A stretch of DNA of 16,939 nt from an uncultured Campylobacter sp. (GCF_938017705.1 NZ_CALIIS010000232.1:1-16939); one strand, 5' to 3'; shown: positions 8,047-14,754, numbered from the stretch's first letter. Made by a program: numbers and translations. Notes: generated by a model not told the origin, from the letters alone.

Positions 8047-8856
8047 TTACAGCAAGCTATAAAGATCGTCTAGCAAGAAATACTTTTTCTCTGCAGTTCC
8101 TTTGTAGTAAGGCTCAATGAAATTATCGAACGAATTTTTGAAAAAGCCCTCTTTGCTTAGCTTGATTAGCTCGCCGTTTAGAAAATCCAAAAGCTCCGAA
8201 TTGCCCTTTTTCACGCCGATGGCTAAGAAATCCGAAGTGCCTAAATTTTTGATATTTACTTCAACCTTTTTATCTAATACCGGATAAGCCAGCACGACTA
8301 GGTTGTCATCGGCATACCCGTCGCCCTGTCCGGCTTTTAGCGCCTTATAGCAGGCGTTTGCGTTATCGCATCTGGCGATATTATAGCCTTGCTTTTCAAA
8401 GTATGTTTCTGCAGTACCGCCGCTAAGAACCAAAATAGTTTTATCTTGCAATTCGTTTAAAGATTTAATCTTATCTTCGACGCGGGTTAAAATGCCTATA
8501 TTGACACTAAAATACGGGGTCGTAAAATCGATCTGCTTCTCGCGCTCCGGAGTTACGGTAAGAGTTGCGATAACCGCATCCACCTTATCTTCTTGTAAAA
8601 ATTTTATACGCTGATTTGCAAGCACGGAGGTAAACTCCACTTTTCCGCCTGATGGAAGCATATCTTTAGCGATGGCGTTTGCCATATCGACCTCAAAGCC
8701 CTGATGCACGCCATCTTCTATCTTGCTAAACGGCGGCTGCGCGTCATAAACGCCTATTCTAAGTACTCCGCTACTTTTGATCTCGGAGAGCGATCTTGCG
8801 CAAAGCGCGCTACTGGCCAAAGCTGCGATGAGCAGACTTAAGAGAAATTTCTTCAT
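8047..8856 (-). CDS. Periplasmic amino-acid-binding protein, family 3 (copy 4, first in operon)
   Basis: Family-3 solute-binding protein, 269 residues from the chosen start. ATG at 8856 is preceded by AGAAAGGAAAAAGG and opens a normal signal peptide (MKKFLLSLLIAALASSALCA). The frame stays open to a TTG at 8934, but that extension has no ribosome-binding site and would bury the signal peptide. The signature is canonical, GFEVDMANAIA (53-63); AQPPF (39-43), R105 in LTVTPER, ADDN (182-185) and C163/C169 follow the family pattern. LSGGTAE (144-150) replaces the PGTTA-type loop of copies 2 and 3. As first gene of the array it is preceded by a long structured leader, and is the copy most likely to be transcribed in all conditions. 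Confidence 0.92.
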   Translation of the reverse strand: MKKFLLSLLIAALASSALCARSLSEIKSSGVLRIGVYDAQPPFSKIEDGVHQGFEVDMANAIAKDMLPSGGKVEFTSVLANQRIKFLQEDKVDAVIATLTVTPEREKQIDFTTPYFSVNIGILTRVEDKIKSLNELQDKTILVLSGGTAETYFEKQGYNIARCDNANACYKALKAGQGDGYADDNLVVLAYPVLDKKVEVNIKNLGTSDFLAIGVKKGNSELLDFLNGELIKLSKEGFFKNSFDNFIEPYYKGTAEKKYFLLDDLYSLL

Positions 8857-8946
8857 CCTTTTTCCTTTCTCATAAATAATTTCAAAACCATTGCCACGGC
8901 TACGGAAAACCTCAAAATCCCGCCCGAATGGCAAGCAGACATTAAA

Positions 8947-8962
8947 TTCGCCCGCGGGCGAA
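8947..8962. promoter_or_regulatory. Perfect GC-rich palindrome in binding-protein leader
   Basis: TTCGCCCGCGGGCGAA is a perfect 16-bp inverted repeat, 90 bp upstream of the copy-4 ATG and inside AT-rich DNA. On the minus strand it is followed by TTTAATG, so as RNA it makes a 6-bp stem with a CGCG loop and a weak U tract. Downstream on the same strand, CGGGCG (8926-8921) can pair with CGCCCG of its left arm, giving an alternative fold. Operator or attenuator are both possible. Confidence 0.4.
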
Positions 8963-8967
8963 AAGCA

Positions 8968-9020
8968 ATTTTAGCTTTTTATATCTTTAATGATTATTAA
9001 ATAGTAAGTAAAGTCGTCAA
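8968..9020 (-). promoter_or_regulatory. Likely promoter region of the binding-protein array
   Basis: On the minus strand TTGACG (9020-9015) is followed after 16 bp by AATAAT (8998-8993); later TATAAA (8983-8978) and GCTAAAAT (8975-8968) are further -10 candidates. The near-palindrome TTTAATGATTATTAAA (8986-9001, only the two central-flanking pairs mismatched) overlaps these boxes and could be an operator for Fur or another repressor. Which -10 is used cannot be decided by eye. Confidence 0.35.
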
Positions 9021-9108
9021 ATAAATTCGCTTTTTCATTGTTTGCTTCGATTCCACGCGAGCTTTTTTTAGAGTTTTCATCCGCATCCTAGCGATAGAAT
9101 TTAAAATT

Positions 9109-9132
9109 TTTAAAATTTTGCAAAATTTTAAA
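9109..9132. repeat. Perfect 24-bp AT-rich palindrome
   Basis: Left arm TTTAAAATTTTG (9109-9120) is followed directly by its reverse complement CAAAATTTTAAA (9121-9132). No loop separates the arms. It lies downstream of the broken membrane-protein gene and upstream of the binding-protein promoter. It could form a cruciform or an A/U hairpin in RNA, or simply reflect two opposed copies of the genome-wide AAAATTTTA word. Confidence 0.6.
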
Positions 9133-9470
9133 GCCACAGAATTTTACAAAATTTTCAGCGTAGGATTGGCGAGAAATTTTACGAGCACTTTAAAGCTTGC
9201 GATGAAATTTTAAAATTTTATGAGATTAAATTTTGCAGATTGCATTTGACAAAACAGCACAAGAAAGGAGTGGAATTTTAAAATTTCGCGCTTTAGCGCA
9301 GACATAGTGGAATTTAAAATTATTAAATTTATGCGCTCCGCCCAGCAAAACGGAATTTTAAAATTTTTAGCAAACGACAAAATTCAAAAGCAAGCAAAAT
9401 TAAATCTTTGCCGCGCTACAGAATTCCGCGATAAAAGTCGCGCCGTCAGCGCTAAATTTTGCGCCATAAA

Positions 9471-9915
9471 TCATACTACAAACATCAGCTTGGCGCAAAG
9501 CACGATGATGAATCCGAATACAAAAGCGATTTTGTGGATATTTGCTCGCAAAAACTCAGGCGCAGGCCTTCCCATCGCGCGGCAGCTCAAATTTATCGCT
9601 ACGCACGCGGCGATGATGAGCGCGAGCGTGACCTTTAGCATAAAGATTTTTTGAAGCGGCGTGCCGAAATATCCGCCGTTAGCGCTCCCGACCCAGCGGC
9701 TCATCATCATTCCGCCAGTGATTATCAGCGTAAAAAGACAAACCGGCATGATTTTAATCGCGCGCGAGCCGATCGCTTTTTTAACGCGCTCAAAGTCCGC
9801 GCCCAGCGTGCCTTTAAGCCGCATAAAAATCACGACGTCGAAAAATATGTAGCCCAAAAAGATAATGGGCGCAGATGAGATGGACGATCTGCACGTAAGG
9901 ATAAATTTGCTCCAC
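9471..9915 (-). pseudogene. Four-TM membrane protein (CopD-like), single-base frameshift
   Basis: Small integral membrane protein of about 147 residues in the intact form. GTG at 9915 follows AAGGAG by 5 nt and reads MEQIYPYVQIVHLICA; then an extra base in GGG at 9867-9869 (plus strand) breaks the frame. Dropping one G restores IIFLGYIFFDVVIFMRLKG and all the rest to the TGA at 9471-9473. Without that change translation from 9915 soon meets TAA. Four membrane helices are visible (HLICA..VVIF; IKIMPVCLFTLIITGG; KIFMLKVTLALIIAACVA; HKIAFVFGFIIVLCAKL) with His in the first and last, reminiscent of CopD/HemJ-like proteins, but the family is not certain. An alternative unbroken frame from 9944 has an unrelated N-terminus. 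Either a decayed or phase-off gene, or a sequencing error. Confidence 0.75.
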
Positions 9916-9962
9916 CACCGCTCCTTGCTATGAAATTTCGCCAATTTTATGCGAAATTTTAA

Positions 9963-9971
9963 ATTTTAGCA
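9963..9971 (-). promoter_or_regulatory. Extended -10 upstream of the broken membrane gene
   Basis: TGCTAAAAT on the minus strand, 48 bp before the GTG start, has the same form as the extended -10 before the DUF475 gene. Confidence 0.35.
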
Positions 9972-10142
9972 ATGATTTTCATCAACGCGCCGCGAGCAGT
10001 TAAATTTAAGCCGATCGCGCGAGCGACGCAAATAAATTTGGCAAAATCGCGCGAGCAAATTTAAAAGTAAAGCCGCGCAGCTAAATTTAACAATGGTCGC
10101 ATTCGTAAATTTACAAAATTTACGAGCAGCGCCATGCGGGCG

Positions 10143-10189
10143 AAATTCTAAAATTCTAAAATTCTAAAATTCTAAAATTCTAAAATTCC
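10143..10189. repeat. 8-bp tandem repeat AAAATTCT, about six copies
   Basis: Four exact units (10150-10181) flanked by a 7-of-8 unit on each side (10143-10149 and 10182-10189, the last ending CC). Such short tandem repeats change copy number by strand slippage. It lies about 230 bp upstream of the membrane-protein gene at 9915 and 31 bp after the antiporter stop, so it is not in a coding frame. Confidence 0.85.
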
Positions 10190-10219
10190 GTCCGCGAAAA
10201 CCCGCGTAAATTCCGCAAT

Positions 10220-11539
10220 CTATAACATCATCGAAAATATTATGCCGAATATGATTAGCGGGATATTAAAGAAAATAAAGGTCGGCACGCAGGTATCCCA
10301 CATATGGCTATGCTCGCCGTCGATATTCAGCCCCACGGTAGGCCCGAGCGTGCTATCGCTCGCAGGCGAGCCCGCATCGCCGATACCCGCGGCCACGCCG
10401 ATGATAAAGATCGTCGCCGCTGTACTAAAGCCCAGCTGCGCGGCTAGCGGGCAGTATATCGTAGCGATGATAGGGATCGTGCCGAAGCTCGAGCCTATGC
10501 CCATCGTCACTAGCAGTCCGATACCGATCATCAACAGCGCACCGCCGAGCTTGCCGCCGCTTAAAGTGCTCGCTACGTGCACCAGCTCGTTCACGCCGCC
10601 GGTTTCTTTTAAGATAGTGCCGTATCCTGCGGCGATCAGCATCAAAAACGCGATGTAGCCCATCATATGCACGCCTTCGTCGAATACGCTATCGAGCTTC
10701 TTCCACTCGATGCCTTTGCTCGCAAGCATTACCAAAATTCCGCTAAGCGCGGCAAACGGAAGGGATTTGATCCAAATTTGCACCGCGAAGCACACCGCGA
10801 TGCCCGCTAGAGCGCCCCACTCTCGCATACCCATCTTAAGCTCGCTAAAATGCGCATCCAGGCTCTGTTTGGTTTCGGCATACTCCCTCGGCTTGCGGTA
10901 GTAGATCACGGCTAGGATGAGACCCACAAGCATCGGCACGGCGCTTAGCCACATTACGCTCGATATATCGCTTAGGCTTACCGCGATGCCGTTTGCGTTC
11001 ATATTTTTTTCGATTAGCCCCATAAAGATAAGTCCGAATCCCAGCGGTAGCGCCATATACGGTGTCTGCAAGCCGAACGTCAGCGCGCATGCTACGGCGC
11101 GGCGGTCGATCTTTAGCGAGTTCATGATCTTGACTAGTGGCGGGATCAAAATCGGGATAAAGGCGATATGCACGGGGATCAAATTTTGCGAGAAGCACGC
11201 AAAAAAGGCGATCGAAAAGATAAAGACGTATTTTTTGTCGCTGATTAAATTTGCCACTGCGCGCACTAAGATCGCCGTTAGGTTGGTCTTTGAGATCGCG
11301 CTTGCGATGACGCCTAGCAACAGATATGAGAGCGCGGTTTCTAAATTTCCGCCCATGCCGAGACTGCCGGCGTTTTCGGGGTTGCCGTTTATGAATAAAT
11401 TTATGGCATCTCCTAGTGGGATTTTGCTTGAGAGCACGGCGCATATCGTGCCGATTAGGATCGCAAGCATTACGTTGCACCTCAGCAAGCACAGCGCGCA
11501 CATCACACAGATACTGATAAATACGGGATTGGTAAGCAT
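10220..11539 (-). CDS. Na+/H+ antiporter-family (YuiF-like) membrane transporter
   Basis: Polytopic inner-membrane transporter, 439 residues, about 11-12 hydrophobic segments. The conserved signature IGDAGSPASDSTLGPTVG with the following NIDGEHSHMWDT and the FSQNLIPVHIAFIPILIPPL segment match the Na+/H+ antiporter family containing B. subtilis YuiF, some members of which have been linked to amino-acid or dicarboxylate exchange, so the substrate is open. ATG at 11539 follows AAAAAAGGCAAAAG. The frame extends to a TTG at 11566, but that codon lies inside the TATAAT promoter box (11571-11566), ruling it out. The last segment ends in FGIIFSMML. It is divergent from the DUF475 gene with 87 bp between starts. 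Confidence 0.9.
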   Translation of the reverse strand: MLTNPVFISICVMCALCLLRCNVMLAILIGTICAVLSSKIPLGDAINLFINGNPENAGSLGMGGNLETALSYLLLGVIASAISKTNLTAILVRAVANLISDKKYVFIFSIAFFACFSQNLIPVHIAFIPILIPPLVKIMNSLKIDRRAVACALTFGLQTPYMALPLGFGLIFMGLIEKNMNANGIAVSLSDISSVMWLSAVPMLVGLILAVIYYRKPREYAETKQSLDAHFSELKMGMREWGALAGIAVCFAVQIWIKSLPFAALSGILVMLASKGIEWKKLDSVFDEGVHMMGYIAFLMLIAAGYGTILKETGGVNELVHVASTLSGGKLGGALLMIGIGLLVTMGIGSSFGTIPIIATIYCPLAAQLGFSTAATIFIIGVAAGIGDAGSPASDSTLGPTVGLNIDGEHSHMWDTCVPTFIFFNIPLIIFGIIFSMML

Positions 11540-11565
11540 CTTTTGCCTTTTTTGGAATTTTTGCA

Positions 11566-11571
11566 ATTATA
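11566..11571 (-). promoter_or_regulatory. -10 box of the antiporter gene
   Basis: Perfect TATAAT on the minus strand, 26 bp before the chosen ATG at 11539. It decides the start codon, because the upstream TTG overlaps it. Confidence 0.6.
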
Positions 11572-11591
11572 TAGAATTTAGGGCTAAATTT

Positions 11592-11600
11592 TGCTAAAAT
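11592..11600 (+). promoter_or_regulatory. Extended -10 of the DUF475 gene
   Basis: TGCTAAAAT, 26 bp before the ATG at 11627. Only 20 bp separate it from the divergent antiporter -10, so the two promoters overlap and may compete. Confidence 0.5.
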
Positions 11601-11626
11601 CGCGCAAAAAATCGGCTAGGACAGCG

Positions 11627-12637
11627 ATGAAATATTTTTACTCCTCTTTTGTAGTAAGCCTAATTGCGCTTGCTATCGCATTTTATATCGGCGGCGCGGG
11701 TGCCGCTTATATCTGTGCGCTTTTATGCGCACTCGAAATTAGCCTCAGCTTCGACAACGCTGTAGTCAATGCCAAGGTGCTAAAAGATATGGCGCCGGTG
11801 TGGCAGAGCAGATTTATCCTCTGGGGCATTCCGATCGCGGTTTTTGGCATGAGATTTTTATTCCCCGTGCTAATCGTCGCCGCAAGCGCGCATCTGGGTC
11901 TTTGGGAAACCCTCGTGCTGGCGCTTAAGCAGCCGCACCGCTACCATGAAATTTTAAGCGAGAACGAAGCGCAAATTTACGTTTTCGGCGGCGCTTTTTT
12001 ATTGATGGTCTTTTGCGATTTTTTCTTCGATGAGCAGCGCGAGCTACACTGGCTAGGCATAATCGAAAATAACGGGCTCGTGCGATTTTTAAAGCGCATT
12101 CCAAACGCCCCCACGCTGATCGCTCTAGCCGCGGGGCTCGTGCTGCTTGCTAAAATGGGCTCGGCTACGCTCGGCGCGGCGTATTTCGGCGCGATCTTAC
12201 TCTATCTACTCATCTCCTGCTTCGACCGCCTTTTCGGCACGGACGGCGTAAAAAACGGCCTTGCGGGCTTTTTATACTTAGAAACCCTGGACGCGAGCTT
12301 TAGCTTCGACGGCGTGATCGGCGCGTTTGCGCTAAGCGATAATATCTTCATCATCATGCTAGGCCTCGACGCAGGCGCGATGTTCGTGCGCTCCATCACG
12401 CTGTATCTTATCGTCCGCGGCACGCTGTCGCACTTCGCGTATCTGGAGCACGGCGCGCACTACGCCATCGCGTGTTTGGCATTTATAATGTTTGCCAAGC
12501 TGAAATTTGAAGTAAGCGAGATCATAACCGGCACCGTGGGGATCTTATTCATCGCGCTATCGCTCCTTTCGTCGGTGCTTTATAACCGCCGCAACAAACG
12601 CAAATTAATCGAAACGATCGCGGGAAACAACGAGTGA
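11627..12637 (+). CDS. DUF475 family (TerC-like) integral membrane protein
   Basis: Polytopic inner-membrane protein, 336 residues. Two related half-sites are visible: LEISLSFDNAVVNAKVL (36-52) and LETLDASFSFDGVIGAFALSDN (about 218-239), each with an acidic residue in a membrane helix, the inverted-repeat plan of TerC/DUF475 proteins. TerC relatives export Mn2+ or are linked to tellurite resistance and to metal loading of secreted enzymes; the function of DUF475 itself is not settled. ATG at 11627 has a GGCTAGGACAGCG ribosome-binding site; a TTG at 11591 overlaps the promoter and is not used. The tail is basic (YNRRNKRK) and cytoplasmic in character. It is convergent with the hydrolase gene, 46 bp apart. 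Confidence 0.85.
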   Translation: MKYFYSSFVVSLIALAIAFYIGGAGAAYICALLCALEISLSFDNAVVNAKVLKDMAPVWQSRFILWGIPIAVFGMRFLFPVLIVAASAHLGLWETLVLALKQPHRYHEILSENEAQIYVFGGAFLLMVFCDFFFDEQRELHWLGIIENNGLVRFLKRIPNAPTLIALAAGLVLLAKMGSATLGAAYFGAILLYLLISCFDRLFGTDGVKNGLAGFLYLETLDASFSFDGVIGAFALSDNIFIIMLGLDAGAMFVRSITLYLIVRGTLSHFAYLEHGAHYAIACLAFIMFAKLKFEVSEIITGTVGILFIALSLLSSVLYNRRNKRKLIETIAGNNE

Positions 12638-12683
12638 GAATTCCTAGGTAAAATTCTGCGGTGCCGCGCGGAATTAATGGGTG

Positions 12684-13550
12684 TTAAGTTCTAAAGTGCA
12701 AGCGACCATTGTGCCTCTTTATATACGATTTTAAAACAGCAGCGAATTCCTGCGGTCTTTCTTTTGCGGGCCAGTGTTTACAGCCTTGCATTATATAAAT
12801 TTCGCAATTAGGTATTATTTTGCTCGCCTGGACGGCTCCTTCTAGCGGGATTAATTTATCCAAAGATCCGTGGACCAATAATACTGGGATTTTAATCTCA
12901 TTAAGTCGAGAGAACAGATCGGTTGCAACTCCTTCCTTTTTTATCTCGCTTCGCTGAAACGAAATAAAAGCTCTGTCGGCGTCCGGTTTTTTCATCGCTT
13001 CGATTATTTCGCAAACCAATTCATTGCTAATCTTGGACTTATCACCGAAAAGATTATATCTAAGCGAGAATTTGATTATAGATGGAAATTTACAAACCAA
13101 AGCGTTTAAATTATCATTTAGCCTTGAATGCACGAACCAGTACAAAAGCCTATGACGTGGTAGCTTTTTAAATAATCCCCATGCATCGAGCGGCACTAGA
13201 ATTTTTATTAACTCAGGATAGTTCAAGCTCAAATTTATACTAATACCGCCGCCTAGCGAAATACCAACCAAAACTATAGGTCCATCGCTTAATTTCTCAA
13301 TAAAGGCTTTTAAGATTTCCGTATAAAATTTTAAAGAGTACTCGCCCTTTATCTTATCACTATCGCCGTATCCCGGTAAATCGGGCACTATGACGCGATA
13401 TTCGTTGCTAAGTAGTGGTATGATCTCTTTCCACGAAAGCATTGCAGAATCAACCCCGCCTCCGTGTAGCAAGAAAATGCTCTCGCTCGCATTGCCCGCA
13501 CTATAATAGACTATATTTATGCCATTTATATCAACGTTATTCTTCTGCAT
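12684..13550 (-). CDS. Alpha/beta hydrolase
   Basis: Alpha/beta-hydrolase fold enzyme, 288 residues, cytoplasmic (no signal peptide). Oxyanion motif HGGG (29-32), nucleophile S98 in GISLGG, acid D231 in HGSLDKLIP and H259 in GCKHWPAKERP make a complete triad. A lid-like region (about 122-205) lies between strand 6 and the acid. The substrate is unknown; candidates include esters and C-C bonded ring-cleavage products (MhpC-like). ATG at 13550 follows AAGGAGG, a near-ideal ribosome-binding site, with a 9-10 nt spacer. The coding sequence is clearly richer in A+T than the DUF475 gene beside it, which may mark later acquisition. Confidence 0.9.
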   Translation of the reverse strand: MQKNNVDINGINIVYYSAGNASESIFLLHGGGVDSAMLSWKEIIPLLSNEYRVIVPDLPGYGDSDKIKGEYSLKFYTEILKAFIEKLSDGPIVLVGISLGGGISINLSLNYPELIKILVPLDAWGLFKKLPRHRLLYWFVHSRLNDNLNALVCKFPSIIKFSLRYNLFGDKSKISNELVCEIIEAMKKPDADRAFISFQRSEIKKEGVATDLFSRLNEIKIPVLLVHGSLDKLIPLEGAVQASKIIPNCEIYIMQGCKHWPAKERPQEFAAVLKSYIKRHNGRLHFRT

Positions 13551-13673
13551 CGCGGCGCGCCTCCTTCGATTTAAGATAAAATTTTACGCCAGTTCAGTAT
13601 ATATGGAATTTATCATATTAAATTTAATTCCATTTGAAACCAGGCTAGCGCTACATAAAAATGCGTTTAAATT

Positions 13674-14138
13674 TTAATCGAATTCAAGCTTCTCATTTTG
13701 CAGATACTCGCGGATTTGAGCGTCGAATTTTTTGCGGGCGGTGCGCGGAGAGAGAATCACGAAATGCGGAAAAAATCTTTGCGCGAGCATCAAAATCATA
13801 TCGTCACTGCTGATCTCGTAGCTTAGGCGGCTCCAGCCGTTTTTAAATTTACCTTCGATCTTTTGCGAGCGAAAAAACTTCTTTGCTTCGAAAAATTTTA
13901 AAATTTTGGGCGATACGGCGACTTCGCAGGTATAGGGTTCGACGTCGTATCCGTCGTAAAAGCTCTCCATATTCAGCAGGAATTTCCGCGTATGCTCGCT
14001 GAGATTTTTGTCTCGCAATATTTTTAGCTCCCGTTTGTTTGGTGGTGAAATTTTACCTGCGGGCTCGCCGCTCTTGCTTACGCCGTCAAAAAGTTCTTCA
14101 TTCAAACGCAGTTCGTCAATGATATCAAGAGGCTGCAA
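13674..14138 (-). CDS. C-terminal part of a WYL-domain regulator, probably truncated
   Basis: 154 residues if begun at the TTG at 14138, which has no good ribosome-binding site; the frame opens after a TAG near 14180. Residues about 67-147 (CEVAVSPKILKFF, FFRSQKI, NGWSRLSYEIS, FFPHFVILSPRTARKKF) fit the C-terminal WCX subdomain of WYL-type transcription regulators, which are usually near 300 residues. The helix-turn-helix and the WYL domain itself are missing: the peroxiredoxin gene starts on the other strand only 72 bp upstream. It is best read as the surviving end of a deleted regulator gene, or a free-standing WCX protein. The first 50 residues match nothing I recognise. Confidence 0.65.
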   Translation of the reverse strand: MQPLDIIDELRLNEELFDGVSKSGEPAGKISPPNKRELKILRDKNLSEHTRKFLLNMESFYDGYDVEPYTCEVAVSPKILKFFEAKKFFRSQKIEGKFKNGWSRLSYEISSDDMILMLAQRFFPHFVILSPRTARKKFDAQIREYLQNEKLEFD

Positions 14139-14172
14139 AATTTCATCCGTTAAGCGGGTTTTAGATTTTTTA

Positions 14173-14181
14173 TGCTATTTT
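14173..14181 (+). promoter_or_regulatory. Extended -10 of the peroxiredoxin gene
   Basis: TGCTATTTT, 29 bp before the chosen ATG at 14211, in the same TGC-extended form as the other promoters here. It overlaps the alternative ATG at 14172, which therefore should not be the start. Confidence 0.35.
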
Positions 14182-14210
14182 TGCGACCTATTTCGATCAA
14201 AAGGCGAGAG

Positions 14211-14639
14211 ATGATAAATTTACCGAAAAATTGCGTAGTTTTTACCTACCCGAAAATGGGCGATAGCGGCAAATTTTTGCCGAAAGAGTTGCACGGTGTG
14301 GCGGGGCTTACGGGCTGCACGCTTCAGTGCAAGGCATACGAGAGCGCGCTTGCGCAGATAAGAGCCCTAGGCTTCGAGCTTATCGCCGTAGGCAGTATGG
14401 GCGAGGTGGGCACGAGCGAGTTTAAGCGCGCTACGGGCGCCTCGTTTGAGTTCGTAAACGACGAAAAATTCGAGCTTGAAGCGCCGCTTCGGCTCGAAAC
14501 CTTCACCACCGGCGACGGGAAGAAATTTTACCACCGCCAAACCCTGATTTTTAAAGACGGCAAGGAGATAAAGCGCTTTAGCCGTATCGCTGAACCCGAG
14601 CAGGACGCGCAAAACGTACTTGCGGCGCTAAAGAGCCTG
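14211..14639 (+). CDS. Redoxin-family peroxiredoxin
   Basis: Thiol peroxidase of the AhpC/TSA (redoxin) superfamily, 142-143 residues. The opening VVFTYPKMGDSGKFLP (9-24) and GLTGCTLQC (32-40) match the small redoxin group in which a GCTPQSC-type motif holds the peroxidatic Cys. C36 would be peroxidatic and C40 a possible resolving Cys, giving CX3C instead of the BCP-like CX4C. LIAVGSMG (58-65), GASFEFVND (76-84) and LIFKDGKEI (112-120) are the remaining fold landmarks. ATG at 14211 has AAGGCGAGAG before it; a longer frame from 14172 lacks a site. It has no signal peptide, so it acts in the cytoplasm against H2O2 or organic peroxides (inferred). The frame ends at TGA near 14640-14642. Confidence 0.8.
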
Positions 14640-14748
14640 TGATCGATCACCTCGGCGGCGTGCTTTAAATTTTGCGCTCCAAACACGCTGCGGCGCAAAG
14701 CTGAAATTTAGGGCAGAGCGCATTTTCATTAAATTCAGCATTTTTAAT

Positions 14749-14754
14749 TAAAAT
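14749..14754 (+). promoter_or_regulatory. -10 box before the first Sel1-like gene
   Basis: TAAAAT, 25 bp upstream of the ATG at 14780, followed by the GGAGG ribosome-binding site. The 137-bp gap after the peroxiredoxin makes an own promoter likely. Confidence 0.4.

Larger units (their letters stand above)
8857..9470. other. Gene-free AT-rich stretch, 614 bp
   Basis: No credible gene. The left 165 bp hold the leader and promoter of the binding-protein array. The remainder (about 9060-9470) is dominated by AAAATTTT/AATTTTA words, including one perfect 24-bp palindrome, and short GC words between them. Open frames here are low in complexity and lack a usable ribosome-binding site. Confidence 0.7.
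9916..10219. other. Gene-free stretch, 304 bp
   Basis: Lies between the stop of the antiporter gene and the start of the broken membrane-protein gene, both leftward. It contains the extended -10 above, AAATTT words alternating with GC words such as GCGCGAGC, and the 8-bp tandem repeat. No gene is supported. Confidence 0.65.

Noticed and set aside
8857..8934. Longer start (TTG 8934) for binding-protein copy 4
   Set aside because: It lacks a ribosome-binding site and would place 26 charged residues before a normal signal peptide.
9246..9273. TTGACA followed by AAAGGAG on the plus strand
   Set aside because: No -10 box at proper spacing, and the following GTG frame stops after three codons.
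9307..9654. 115-codon rightward frame
   Set aside because: It overlaps the membrane-protein gene on the other strand, is low in complexity and runs through AAATTTT-rich spacer with no ribosome-binding site.
10143..10189. CRISPR-like array
   Set aside because: The units are 8 bp with no spacers; it is a simple tandem repeat.
10845..11501. 218-codon leftward frame inside the antiporter gene
   Set aside because: It is a basic, Arg-rich shadow of the transporter gene in another frame on the same strand; the transporter frame has membrane helices, a family signature and a ribosome-binding site.
14671..14699. TTTGCGC/GCGCAAA inverted repeat after the peroxiredoxin gene
   Set aside because: The 15-nt loop and the lack of a U-tract on either strand make it a weak terminator candidate.
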